Translations under genes and position numbers: made by a program
In this document: positions 9,138-17,755 of the stretch, one piece after another
Layout: the number at the start of each line of letters is the position of its first letter
How positions within the stretch are numbered: the first letter of the stretch is position 1
From: a virus
Virus record (IMG/VR): IMGVR_UViG_3300002242_000130
Coordinates: 1-37,396 of that record
Reading direction: 5' to 3' (one strand)
DNA: 37,396 nt
The notes under the pieces: generated by a model
Database searches by the model: none
Seen by the model: the letters and a program-made list of their open reading frames with translations, nothing else
Told to the model about the DNA's origin: nothing

Positions 9138-10346
9138 ATGGCAACACCAAACGGAGGACTAATTACAGAAACAAACGCACAATATTATGCAGGTCAACAA
9201 ATATTAGAATCAAATGGTATTCTAGGAGAAACTTTTTATTTTGACTTTAACACTGTCTTACAGTTAGGAAGCTCTAATAGTTATGATCCATCTTCTCCTG
9301 AATATGCTCTTAATAATTTTAAAGTATATACTTCTCCAACTGGAGTAGGTCCTTTTGAAGGAATAGGGAGTACTTGGACAGAGTACATTGGTGGATACAC
9401 CATGGAAGGAAATACACTAAAAGCCGCACCTGGTCCAATTCCTGTAGGTTATATTGGATTACAAATTAAACAACAAGCATTGTGGAATAACTATGGTGGT
9501 TATGAGTATGTGAGTTTAGAAGAAGTTATAAACAACTTTATGATGATGTACGTTGGTAAAGATAAAATAATATCTCAAACACCAAGAGGAGATGTAATTT
9601 TTCACGCAAAAAGAGGATTACAGGAGTTTTCTTATGACACATTAAAAAGTGTAAAAACTCAAGAAGTTAGTGTGCCATCAAGTTTATCTGTAATTATACC
9701 TCAAGATTATGTTAATTACGTACAGTTGTCATGGATAGACAGAGTTGGTGTTAAACATATAATATATCCTACTGATTTAACTGTTAATCCAACAGATACA
9801 CCTTTACAAGATAACACTCCTGAAGGTGTTCCTATTCAAGATAAATGGGAAGAAAATTTAGAAGGAACATCATTGACAGATGAAAGATGGAAAAATGCTC
9901 CTAAAGATTTAAGTATTGAACCTTTGTTTGATTATGGGTATGCTGATTCCTGGTATGGGTATAGAGATTTTGCTTTACTAGGTCAACGCTATGGATTACA
10001 TCCAGAAACAGCGAACATTAATGGGTGGTTTACTATAAACGAAAGAGAAGGAAAATTTTCATTTAGTAGTAATTTAGCAAACAAATTAATAACAATTGAA
10101 TATATTTCAGATGGACTAGCTTACGAAGAAGATACTAAAATACCCAAAATGGCTGAACAAGCTTTATACATGCATATTCTTCATGCTATTTTATCTACAA
10201 GAACCGGAGTTCAAGAATATGTTATAAGAAGGTTTAAAAAAGAAAGATCAGCAGCATTAAGAAATGCTAAAATTAGATTATCTAACTTAAAGCTTGACGA
10301 GTTTGTTCAAATAATGCGTGGTAAATCAAAATGGATTAAATACTAA
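9138..10346 (+). CDS. Ring/tail-tubular-like structural protein
   Basis: This 402-aa protein follows the previous ring candidate by 6 bases. A helix-rich core segment at about residues 130-170 (ISQTPRGDVIFHAKRGLQEF) and a C-terminal helical end with many Arg/Lys (RRFKKERSAALRNAKIRLSN) resemble the four-helix adaptors (T7 gp11-like, and crAss-like ring proteins) that sit under the portal. The N-terminal 120 residues are Gly/Thr/Tyr-rich and beta-like, perhaps an outward-facing domain. The assignment combines gene order with overall architecture. I cannot separate a ring protein from a tail-tubular protein by sequence alone. Confidence 0.6.
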   Translation: MATPNGGLITETNAQYYAGQQILESNGILGETFYFDFNTVLQLGSSNSYDPSSPEYALNNFKVYTSPTGVGPFEGIGSTWTEYIGGYTMEGNTLKAAPGPIPVGYIGLQIKQQALWNNYGGYEYVSLEEVINNFMMMYVGKDKIISQTPRGDVIFHAKRGLQEFSYDTLKSVKTQEVSVPSSLSVIIPQDYVNYVQLSWIDRVGVKHIIYPTDLTVNPTDTPLQDNTPEGVPIQDKWEENLEGTSLTDERWKNAPKDLSIEPLFDYGYADSWYGYRDFALLGQRYGLHPETANINGWFTINEREGKFSFSSNLANKLITIEYISDGLAYEEDTKIPKMAEQALYMHILHAILSTRTGVQEYVIRRFKKERSAALRNAKIRLSNLKLDEFVQIMRGKSKWIKY

Positions 10347-10351
10347 ATATA

Positions 10352-13300
10352 ATGCCAGAAATTAAAAATACATTTCTTAAGTCTAAAATGAACCAAGACT
10401 TAGACGAAAGGTTAATTGAAAAGGGAGAGTACAGAGAAGGAAAAAACATTTCAATAAACAAATCAGAAGGTCCCAACGTAGGTGCGTTAGAGAATGTATT
10501 GGGTAATACAGAAACTAGTAAATTAGGAAATAATATCCAAGATGTAGGTTCTACTGGAAAAAATTATATTCAAAGAGATTCTTATGAACCACTTAGTCCA
10601 TTATATCCACCTGGTGGATTTCCTATTCCTTGTCCTTCTTCTACTAATGACGCTGCGGTAGATCCTAACTCTTTTGTTAGAACTAAAATGGAAGTGATAG
10701 GTAGTTATGTTGATACACAAAATAATAGAATATATTATTTTTTAACAGATTACACTGATTGTAGTCCTCAACTAACTGCACGAGCACCTAGTGATTTTTA
10801 CGAAACTGTGTTTGGCTACGTATCAAGGGGAGCTATTTGTCAAATAGTATGTTACAATACACTAACACAAGACACTACTATTCTGGTTGAAGGTAGTTGG
10901 TTAAATTTTTCTACTACAAATTATATAACAGGAGTAAACCTATTAGAAGACGTACTAGCATGGACCGATAACAGAAATCAACCTAGAAAAATTAATGTAG
11001 ATTTTGCTTTTGGCGCTCCGGCTTGTTCAAGTAATCCTTATTATCAAAACGAAGATCACGTGTCGGTTGCTAAATATGCACCCGTAGAAGTCATTGATTT
11101 TCAAAGTCCTATTCCTACTACAGCTTTAGATATAGAAGATAAAGAATCTTTACTAAAAGATAAAGTTTCCCAATGGAACCCTCCTCACTTTTTAACAAGT
11201 ATTTCTAATTTAGCTGGCGCGGGTGCGGGAGATGTTACTTTAAGTGATGCGTATTCGTTTGGTGTTCCATCCTCTAGTGACTATTTATGGGAGGGTAACG
11301 GTTATTGTATTAAATGTACTAATGTAGATAAACCTAATTCACCAGATGTTTTTATACAAAGCTTAATAAATCCCCCATTAGATATTGTTAGAACAGCAAA
11401 CATAACTAATAATGCTGTTATAGTGGATGTTACTACACCTACTTATAATTGGGAAGTAGGAGATAAGTTAAGATTTTGTTATTCTAACGTTGATTTTGAT
11501 TTGACGTTTCCAGGTGATGAAAACTATTTAAAAGATAAATTTCCTAGATTTAGTTATAGATTTAAGTATGATGATGGAGAATATTCATTAATGGCTCCAT
11601 TTACTCAAGCTGCTTTTGTTCCAGGAAACAATGGCTTTTTTATAAATAATTTTGATTATGATGCTGAATTTTTAAAATTAGAAGGAGTAGCACCTGATGA
11701 TTTAGCTGAACCCGTAGATAACTGTAGTGTAGGAGATGAGAAAAACGCTGCTGAGACCGGTGTGGTTGATTTCATGGAAAATAAAATAAACTCTATAGGT
11801 CTAAAAATAGATTTACCAACTACAGTTGATAAACTTACAAGCGAATACAAAGTTGACGAAATACAAATACTTTTTAAAGATGCCAATGAGCAAAGTATAA
11901 AAGTAGTTGAAGATATAAGCAGTGAAATATTCAGTCAACCACCTAGTTTTGTAGTGTCAGGAAGCGCCTGCGGAAACAATTATTTTGATGAACTAACTAC
12001 TCTATATATAGAAGAAACACTTGGCGCAATGGCTTATGCGTTTTCATATTTAAATAATGGAATATACACAGATTGTGGCACTGATACTTACGCTCAGCTA
12101 TTTAGAGAAGATGGCATAACTCCTTTATTATCTATTGATGGAGAACCGATTTATCTTACAAGTATTTTTCCTCCAACTGGCTATTGTTACCCTGACTGTG
12201 AAGACGCTTTATGGCAAATAGGATTTGAAGCTATTACTGGAGGTGCTGTAGAATTACCTGTAAATGCTTTGTCAGTAGGTGAAAAAATAGTTATAAAAGC
12301 ACAATGTTATCCTGATCATTATATTTTCGAATACAACTCTATAAAACCTTACAAAGTTCTTCCTGAAGCAGATTTAATTAGGGTTAGCGATAGAGTTCCT
12401 GTAGCTGCTTTGAGTCAAGAAATCGTGTCTAATAGAATAGTTTATGGAAATTATTTAGATAAACATACTTCTCCTTTATATTTAGACTATGAAGTTGATA
12501 TAAATGTTAGAAGAGGAGTTCAGTATGAAGACTCAGACATGAAGGCGTTGCCTTTAAGTACTTTAAAACAAAACAGAACTTATCAAGTTGGAGTAGTATT
12601 ACAAGATAGATATGGTAGAGCTTCTAGTGTAACTCTGAGAAATCCAGCTCAGTTAATCACAGACAGTTTTTCTAATGACACTGTATTTGCTCCATATTCA
12701 TTTGGACAACCAGATCCAGTTCAGTGGTTTGGGAACTCATTAAAAATAAATTTCAACAATCCTATTCCATCTGACGGTATACAAGGTTATCCTGGTCTCT
12801 GGAGTGAAGATAATCCTTTAGGTTGGTACAGTTATAAAATTGTAGTAAAACAACAAGATCATGATTATTATAATGTTTATGTACCAGGTGCTACAAGTGG
12901 GAAAATTACATGGGATCCTATAGGTGCTAGCGCCGGAGGAGCAGCTCCTGCAAATAGACACCAATTAGAACCAAGGTATATTAATACTACAGTTGTTTCT
13001 AACATATCCTTATTCGGAGATAATATAAATAAAGTTCCTAAGAATTTAAATGATCCTGGGCCAGTGCAAGAAGTTTTTGGATCTGAAGAAGTGTTATGGA
13101 ATATTGTCATGCCTAATTATATTGAATCAGCAGAAATAAGCAATCCTTTACCATATCAAATGTCTATTTGGGTAAACCAACAATTTAGTCCAAACTCAGG
13201 TGTTTCTTATAGTTACAACTATAACAAAGCTAATGTAACTACTCTTCAACCGTGGAACACGTTAGGAGAGTGGACTAATAGAAAAAGAGACACTGATCTT

Positions 13301-14773
13301 GAAGATCAATTTTATCCATATTATATAGAAGATATTACAGGTAATGCAGATAGAGTGCCTGTAGATCCTATATTTAAAGCTGATGATAATCCTTATGTTG
13401 CTGAGCTAAGTACTCAATATCAAATTGGATTAAATAAAAATGATCAACAAAATTTCCCTGTAACAGCACTTAAACCTCTTTCATTTCCTCCTTTATTTAG
13501 TAATGCTCTGACAGTGTTTGAAACTACTCCAGTACATTCTAATTTAGAGATTTACTGGGAAACATCGTCTAGTGGACTAATTAGTGATTTAAATCAACTA
13601 ATTGATGATGGGTACGCTCCTAACGGAGTTTATTCATTACCAGAATTTACAAGTAGCAGTTTGTTCACTTGGTCTGAATGTACAGTGCCTGGAACTGAAG
13701 TAACTCCCAATTCGTTTGAACCTTTTAACGAGTCTGGTTTTCCTTGTGCTGATCCCGCTGCTACATGTGCTTTATTACAATCAAACAATGGTGATTTTTT
13801 ACCTGCAGATTTAATAGATGTTTTTGAAGTTTTTATAGATTCGTATGGAGCTAATGGACAACCTTTATGGAAATTAAGATTAAAGCCAGGAGCAGATCCC
13901 AATGTATTCATTGCTAATGATCTTAGCACTAACCCTCTACAATTTATATTTTTAAGATTAATAATTACAGCAAATGGAACAACAAAAGCTTTTGATAGAG
14001 ATTTCTTATTAGACAACTGCAGACCTGTAGTTACTGTATATAATGGACAATCTCCTCAAGGTGGTGCTACACAACTTCCTAATGGAGCCGCTCTTACTAT
14101 TGAGAGTGATATAACATGGCAAGAAGCTGTAAATACATGTGATGGAGATGATGACGATGTTGAGTTCTTTACAGTGAGATTTGAAAATGGTTCTTATACT
14201 CCAAGTTTGAGAAATACTGAACTAGTATATGATTGGGAGATAAAAAGTGTAACAAGCTCAGGTGCTTGTAGTCCTTTAACTGGTATAAATAACACTGATT
14301 TTTACACAGAAACTTTAGTTGACCCAGGCGGTGAATATACAGAAGTTTCAGTATATCTAACTCAAGATGTCGCTGAACTAATATATGGAGAAGGTGAATG
14401 GTTTGGAATGGAACAATCCGCTTGGGATGGAGATCCAGCTAATTTAACTAGTTGTTCTTGTTGTGCTAATTTTCCAGATTGTATTGGGCAAGAGTTAATA
14501 TTTAATTTTGGAGTTGCTGCTGAAGACGCAAATGCTTCTGGAAGAGGAGATGAAACATATTGGGGTTACGCGCCGGACGCTGGGAACCCTAATGCTACAG
14601 ATTTAGATATTATATATAAATTCCCTCACCCAGGTGTAAACGGTGATGGTTTCCCTTGTCCAGAAGGATCAACAGATCCAGGTGTTGGATTTGCTGGTTG
14701 TACTGGCGATTGTGGTGGTGGTAGTGGTTCTGGTGGATGTGATGATTTAGATCCATGTACTGGTGAATGCTAG
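10352..14773 (+). CDS. Large tail nozzle/muzzle-type structural protein
   Basis: This 1473-aa protein opens with a segment (MPEIKNTFLKSKMNQDLDER, then EGKNISINKSEGPNVGALEN) that I recognise as the conserved N-terminus of large virion proteins in many Bacteroidota and marine phages. Most of the chain is beta-rich with Asn, Thr and Pro turns, as in beta-propeller nozzle proteins. It contains many cysteines, with a dense cluster near the end: an SCSCC cluster near residue 1370 and six more Cys in the last about 45 residues, in a Gly/Ser-rich tail (GCTGDCGGGSGSGGCDDLD). Such a tail could bind zinc or be disulphide-linked outside the cell. It lies 6 bases after the ring gene. A tail-tip, fibre-base or muzzle role is likely; the exact role is inferred. 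Confidence 0.65.
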   Translation: MPEIKNTFLKSKMNQDLDERLIEKGEYREGKNISINKSEGPNVGALENVLGNTETSKLGNNIQDVGSTGKNYIQRDSYEPLSPLYPPGGFPIPCPSSTNDAAVDPNSFVRTKMEVIGSYVDTQNNRIYYFLTDYTDCSPQLTARAPSDFYETVFGYVSRGAICQIVCYNTLTQDTTILVEGSWLNFSTTNYITGVNLLEDVLAWTDNRNQPRKINVDFAFGAPACSSNPYYQNEDHVSVAKYAPVEVIDFQSPIPTTALDIEDKESLLKDKVSQWNPPHFLTSISNLAGAGAGDVTLSDAYSFGVPSSSDYLWEGNGYCIKCTNVDKPNSPDVFIQSLINPPLDIVRTANITNNAVIVDVTTPTYNWEVGDKLRFCYSNVDFDLTFPGDENYLKDKFPRFSYRFKYDDGEYSLMAPFTQAAFVPGNNGFFINNFDYDAEFLKLEGVAPDDLAEPVDNCSVGDEKNAAETGVVDFMENKINSIGLKIDLPTTVDKLTSEYKVDEIQILFKDANEQSIKVVEDISSEIFSQPPSFVVSGSACGNNYFDELTTLYIEETLGAMAYAFSYLNNGIYTDCGTDTYAQLFREDGITPLLSIDGEPIYLTSIFPPTGYCYPDCEDALWQIGFEAITGGAVELPVNALSVGEKIVIKAQCYPDHYIFEYNSIKPYKVLPEADLIRVSDRVPVAALSQEIVSNRIVYGNYLDKHTSPLYLDYEVDINVRRGVQYEDSDMKALPLSTLKQNRTYQVGVVLQDRYGRASSVTLRNPAQLITDSFSNDTVFAPYSFGQPDPVQWFGNSLKINFNNPIPSDGIQGYPGLWSEDNPLGWYSYKIVVKQQDHDYYNVYVPGATSGKITWDPIGASAGGAAPANRHQLEPRYINTTVVSNISLFGDNINKVPKNLNDPGPVQEVFGSEEVLWNIVMPNYIESAEISNPLPYQMSIWVNQQFSPNSGVSYSYNYNKANVTTLQPWNTLGEWTNRKRDTDLEDQFYPYYIEDITGNADRVPVDPIFKADDNPYVAELSTQYQIGLNKNDQQNFPVTALKPLSFPPLFSNALTVFETTPVHSNLEIYWETSSSGLISDLNQLIDDGYAPNGVYSLPEFTSSSLFTWSECTVPGTEVTPNSFEPFNESGFPCADPAATCALLQSNNGDFLPADLIDVFEVFIDSYGANGQPLWKLRLKPGADPNVFIANDLSTNPLQFIFLRLIITANGTTKAFDRDFLLDNCRPVVTVYNGQSPQGGATQLPNGAALTIESDITWQEAVNTCDGDDDDVEFFTVRFENGSYTPSLRNTELVYDWEIKSVTSSGACSPLTGINNTDFYTETLVDPGGEYTEVSVYLTQDVAELIYGEGEWFGMEQSAWDGDPANLTSCSCCANFPDCIGQELIFNFGVAAEDANASGRGDETYWGYAPDAGNPNATDLDIIYKFPHPGVNGDGFPCPEGSTDPGVGFAGCTGDCGGGSGSGGCDDLDPCTGEC

Positions 14774-14806
14774 GTAATTAAAACTAATAACAAGTAATTA
14801 TAAAAT

Positions 14807-16690
14807 ATGGCAGCAGAATTAGAAGTATCTTATTTTAACACTTTCTTATTGAAAAGAGTAATTGATTCTTCTCCTAATAAAAACGCTTTTTATACGGGTG
14901 TACCTTGGGAAGGGGTTAATAGTACTACAACATTTCTTAATAACCAAGGAGCTTGGCCTCCTTTTCCGGTTGATGCAGATACAAGTGCAGGAGATTCTAA
15001 CTGGGTTGTTGAAGAAGCAAGGATACAAGGAGGTTATAACAATAATATAACAAGTTTAGGTGTAAAAGCTCATATAACTGAAGACGATAATAATCAACAA
15101 AGATTATTTAGTGGGTTGATTTATTCAGGGATATTTAATTCTAGAACAGGAATTAACGAATTAAACGTTTTTAGTGTAGGTCAAGAAATTACAAGAAGTA
15201 TAGATCCAGCTTATGGTAGCATACAGAGGTTATTTGCAGAAGATACAAACTTAAGTATATTTCAAGAAAATAAAGTAAGTAAAGCTTTAATAGATAAAGA
15301 TGCTATATATGCTGCTGATGGGGTTCAAACTCCAGTTACTACTCAGAACTTAGTTATTGGACAGATAACTCCCTATTTAGGTCATTGGGGAATTAGCAAT
15401 GATCCTAGATCTTTTGGAACGTTTGGATATAGAAAATATTTTGCAGATAAGAATAGAGGGACTGTGATGAGATTGTCTAGAGATGGATTAACTCAGATTA
15501 GTGAATATGGAATGAAAGATTTTTTTAGAGATCGTTTAGCTGAATTATCTGATACAAATAAAACTTTTTCTTTTACTGACACGGTTACTGCAGGAAGCGG
15601 AATAGACTGTCTTACTGAAGGTTTTAATTTAGAAACAGATGGACAAAATCTAGAAAAAGGTATGACAATATCTTATTTAGATCCTATAAGTTTAAATTAT
15701 GTCTCTACTAACGCATATGTTAAAAGTTGGAGAAATTGGAATAATGCAGGTGAGGTTAATTGTTTCGTATTTACCAGTGAAGATATTAGTGCTTTAATAT
15801 GTGGCATAGCAGAAGCTACTATAAGATTTAACAAAGTTGTTAAAGATAGATTAGTAGGTGGTTGGGATATACATAATAGTAATTATGTATTATCTATTCA
15901 AAAGCCGTATACTTCTCCTGATCCAGACTATAATGTTGATTGGGCAGGTTGGTTAGTTGATAACACAGTTCCTCCTACATCCACTATAAAAAGATGGACA
16001 AATGATTATTACACATTAACATTTGACGAAGAAGCAAAAGGATGGACTAGTTTTTTCAGTTATGCTCCTACTTCCGTAGATAGTTTAAAGGCTAATTATT
16101 TTACAACTTTTGATGGTTTTGTATGGAAACATTACGTTTCAGATGCAATACTTCCTAATAACAGAGGTACTTTTTATACTATGAGCAACGATGCTAGTAT
16201 TACTTTTATTTTTAATCCTGCTCCTAGTACTATGAAAAACTTTCAAACTGTTAGTTATGAAGGAAATAGTGGTTGGGAAATAGATTATTTTGAATCAGAT
16301 TTAGAAGGAATGGATACTTTCTTTGAAGTTGTAGATCCACCTCCAGTTCCTGTACCACCGCCATTATGGCAAGAATATAAAGATACTTCTAGCAAAGTAT
16401 ATAGTTACTATGAAGGAGAATATGATACAGCCGGAAACACACATTTAACAGGTGCTTATTTAATACCACCTATATATCATGCAGGTTTCGATAGACAAGA
16501 AAACGACTATGTAGCAAACTTAGTTAACAATAGCACAGCTAGACCTGAAGAAATAATATGGGGATCAGCAATGTCTGGGATTAAAGGTTACATAGCAAGA
16601 GTTAAAATATCTACAGATTCACTAACTGATCCAGGTGGACCAAAAGAATTATGGACCGTGGGATCTAATTTTGTAGTATCTTCTCAATAA
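14807..16690 (+). CDS. Tail nozzle/stabilisation-like structural protein
   Basis: This 627-aa protein belongs by resemblance to a family annotated as stabilisation or muzzle proteins in crAss-like phages. The telling block is around residues 125-245: SIQRLFAEDTNLSIFQENKV, then RSFGTFGYRKYFADKNRGTV and LSRDGLTQISEYGMKDFF. The repeated aromatic/Gly-Asp strand pattern suggests a beta-propeller, as in T7 gp12-type nozzles. A Pro-rich linker (DPPPVPVPPPLW, near residue 515) separates a C-terminal domain of about 110 residues. It follows the 1473-aa protein by 33 bases, and the two probably form the tail together. The family link is from memory of the motif block and was not tested by alignment. 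Confidence 0.65.
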   Translation: MAAELEVSYFNTFLLKRVIDSSPNKNAFYTGVPWEGVNSTTTFLNNQGAWPPFPVDADTSAGDSNWVVEEARIQGGYNNNITSLGVKAHITEDDNNQQRLFSGLIYSGIFNSRTGINELNVFSVGQEITRSIDPAYGSIQRLFAEDTNLSIFQENKVSKALIDKDAIYAADGVQTPVTTQNLVIGQITPYLGHWGISNDPRSFGTFGYRKYFADKNRGTVMRLSRDGLTQISEYGMKDFFRDRLAELSDTNKTFSFTDTVTAGSGIDCLTEGFNLETDGQNLEKGMTISYLDPISLNYVSTNAYVKSWRNWNNAGEVNCFVFTSEDISALICGIAEATIRFNKVVKDRLVGGWDIHNSNYVLSIQKPYTSPDPDYNVDWAGWLVDNTVPPTSTIKRWTNDYYTLTFDEEAKGWTSFFSYAPTSVDSLKANYFTTFDGFVWKHYVSDAILPNNRGTFYTMSNDASITFIFNPAPSTMKNFQTVSYEGNSGWEIDYFESDLEGMDTFFEVVDPPPVPVPPPLWQEYKDTSSKVYSYYEGEYDTAGNTHLTGAYLIPPIYHAGFDRQENDYVANLVNNSTARPEEIIWGSAMSGIKGYIARVKISTDSLTDPGGPKELWTVGSNFVVSSQ

Positions 16691-16701
16691 CATAAAATAA
16701 A

Positions 16702-17112
16702 ATGCAATTAAATATAAGACAATTAACTGAGTCTGATTGGCAAACTTTACCTACGTGGTGGGAAGGTTGGAAAGATTGGACTACTCCAAATAGAGATTCT
16801 CTTCCAAATAATGGTTTAGGGGGTCTGATGGTAGAAAAAAACAATAAACCAATTTTAGCAGGTTTCATATACACAACCAACTCTAAAGGAGCTTGGGTAG
16901 AGTGGATTATTTCTGATCCTGAATATAGAGAAAATGATAGACAAGAGGCCTTAGAATTGTTTGTTGCTGGAGCAGAAAACGTTTGCAAAGCACAAGACAT
17001 TAAATATATGTTATTTATAGGTCGACATAAGAACTTGATAAACACATTTGAAAAATTTGGATGGCATGTTGATAAAAAGCCATCTTACGAACTAATGAAA
17101 AAAATACAATAA
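16702..17112 (+). CDS. GNAT-family N-acetyltransferase-like protein
   Basis: This 136-aa protein has the length and strand order of a GNAT acetyltransferase, which transfers acetyl from acetyl-CoA to an amine. The start (NIRQLTESDWQTLPTWWEGW) is the beta-1/alpha-1 opening of a small phage-borne GNAT group that I recall from marine phages. PILAGFIYTTNSKGAWVEWI gives the paired central strands, and a poorly conserved acetyl-CoA loop follows (SDPEYRENDRQEA, lacking a clear Q/RxxGxG/A). The weak P-loop means activity or cofactor use may have changed. It lies inside the tail and ejection-protein block, so its target could be a virion or host surface protein. The substrate is unknown. Confidence 0.68.
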   Translation: MQLNIRQLTESDWQTLPTWWEGWKDWTTPNRDSLPNNGLGGLMVEKNNKPILAGFIYTTNSKGAWVEWIISDPEYRENDRQEALELFVAGAENVCKAQDIKYMLFIGRHKNLINTFEKFGWHVDKKPSYELMKKIQ

Positions 17113-17113
17113 T

Positions 17114-17740
17114 ATGGGAGCAACAACAGCAGTGATAGTAGGAGGAATGGTTGTATCCGCAGCAACTGGAGCAATTGCGGCAGCCGACGCTGAAGGGCAA
17201 GCTGAGTTATCACGAACTGATCAAAATACATTAAATAATGCTATTACAGACGCTGAAAACACTAGGCAAGATATAACAAATCCTTATGCTAACATGACAA
17301 ATCCTTATAATAATTTAAGTGTTGCTACTGGTGCTGCTAAATTTCAAGCTGAACAAACAGATATAGCATTGGCTAATACTTTAGACACATTAAGAGCTTC
17401 AGGTTCTGGATCTGGAGGAGCTACCGCATTAGCTCAAGCTGCAGCAAAATCTAAACAAGAAATATCAGCAGATATTCAAAAACAAGAAAAACAAAACGAA
17501 GATCTTAGAGCAAAAGGTGAACAAGACCTACAAAAAATGCTAGCTGAAGGAGAAAAATGGATGTTTGATCAACAAGAAGAAAGAGAGTTGACTCAGTTAG
17601 ACAGATTGCAAGCTAACTTAGATCAAGAAAGATTAATAGAAGCAGAATCTAATCAAGCAAAGTGGGAAGCTATTGGAAATATTGGAGGTGGTATTACTGG
17701 TGGTCTTGGTGCTTTAGCAACAGATGGAGGATTAGGTTAA
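17114..17740 (+). CDS. Small internal virion (ejection) protein, T7 gp14-like in layout
   Basis: This 208-aa protein begins with a hydrophobic Gly/Ala/Val segment (residues 6-24) able to enter a membrane. An Asn-rich turn (NPYANMTNPYNNLSVAT) follows, then a long Gln/Glu/Ala/Lys coiled coil (about residues 75-185) and a Gly-rich end. T7 gp14 has similar size (196 aa) and character and is the first of three adjacent ejection proteins. Here the gene likewise precedes two larger ones (681 and 3632 aa). The role of forming a DNA conduit through the cell envelope is inferred from this layout. It starts 1 base after the GNAT stop. Confidence 0.6.
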   Translation: MGATTAVIVGGMVVSAATGAIAAADAEGQAELSRTDQNTLNNAITDAENTRQDITNPYANMTNPYNNLSVATGAAKFQAEQTDIALANTLDTLRASGSGSGGATALAQAAAKSKQEISADIQKQEKQNEDLRAKGEQDLQKMLAEGEKWMFDQQEERELTQLDRLQANLDQERLIEAESNQAKWEAIGNIGGGITGGLGALATDGGLG

Positions 17741-17755
17741 AATTAAAATTTAAAA

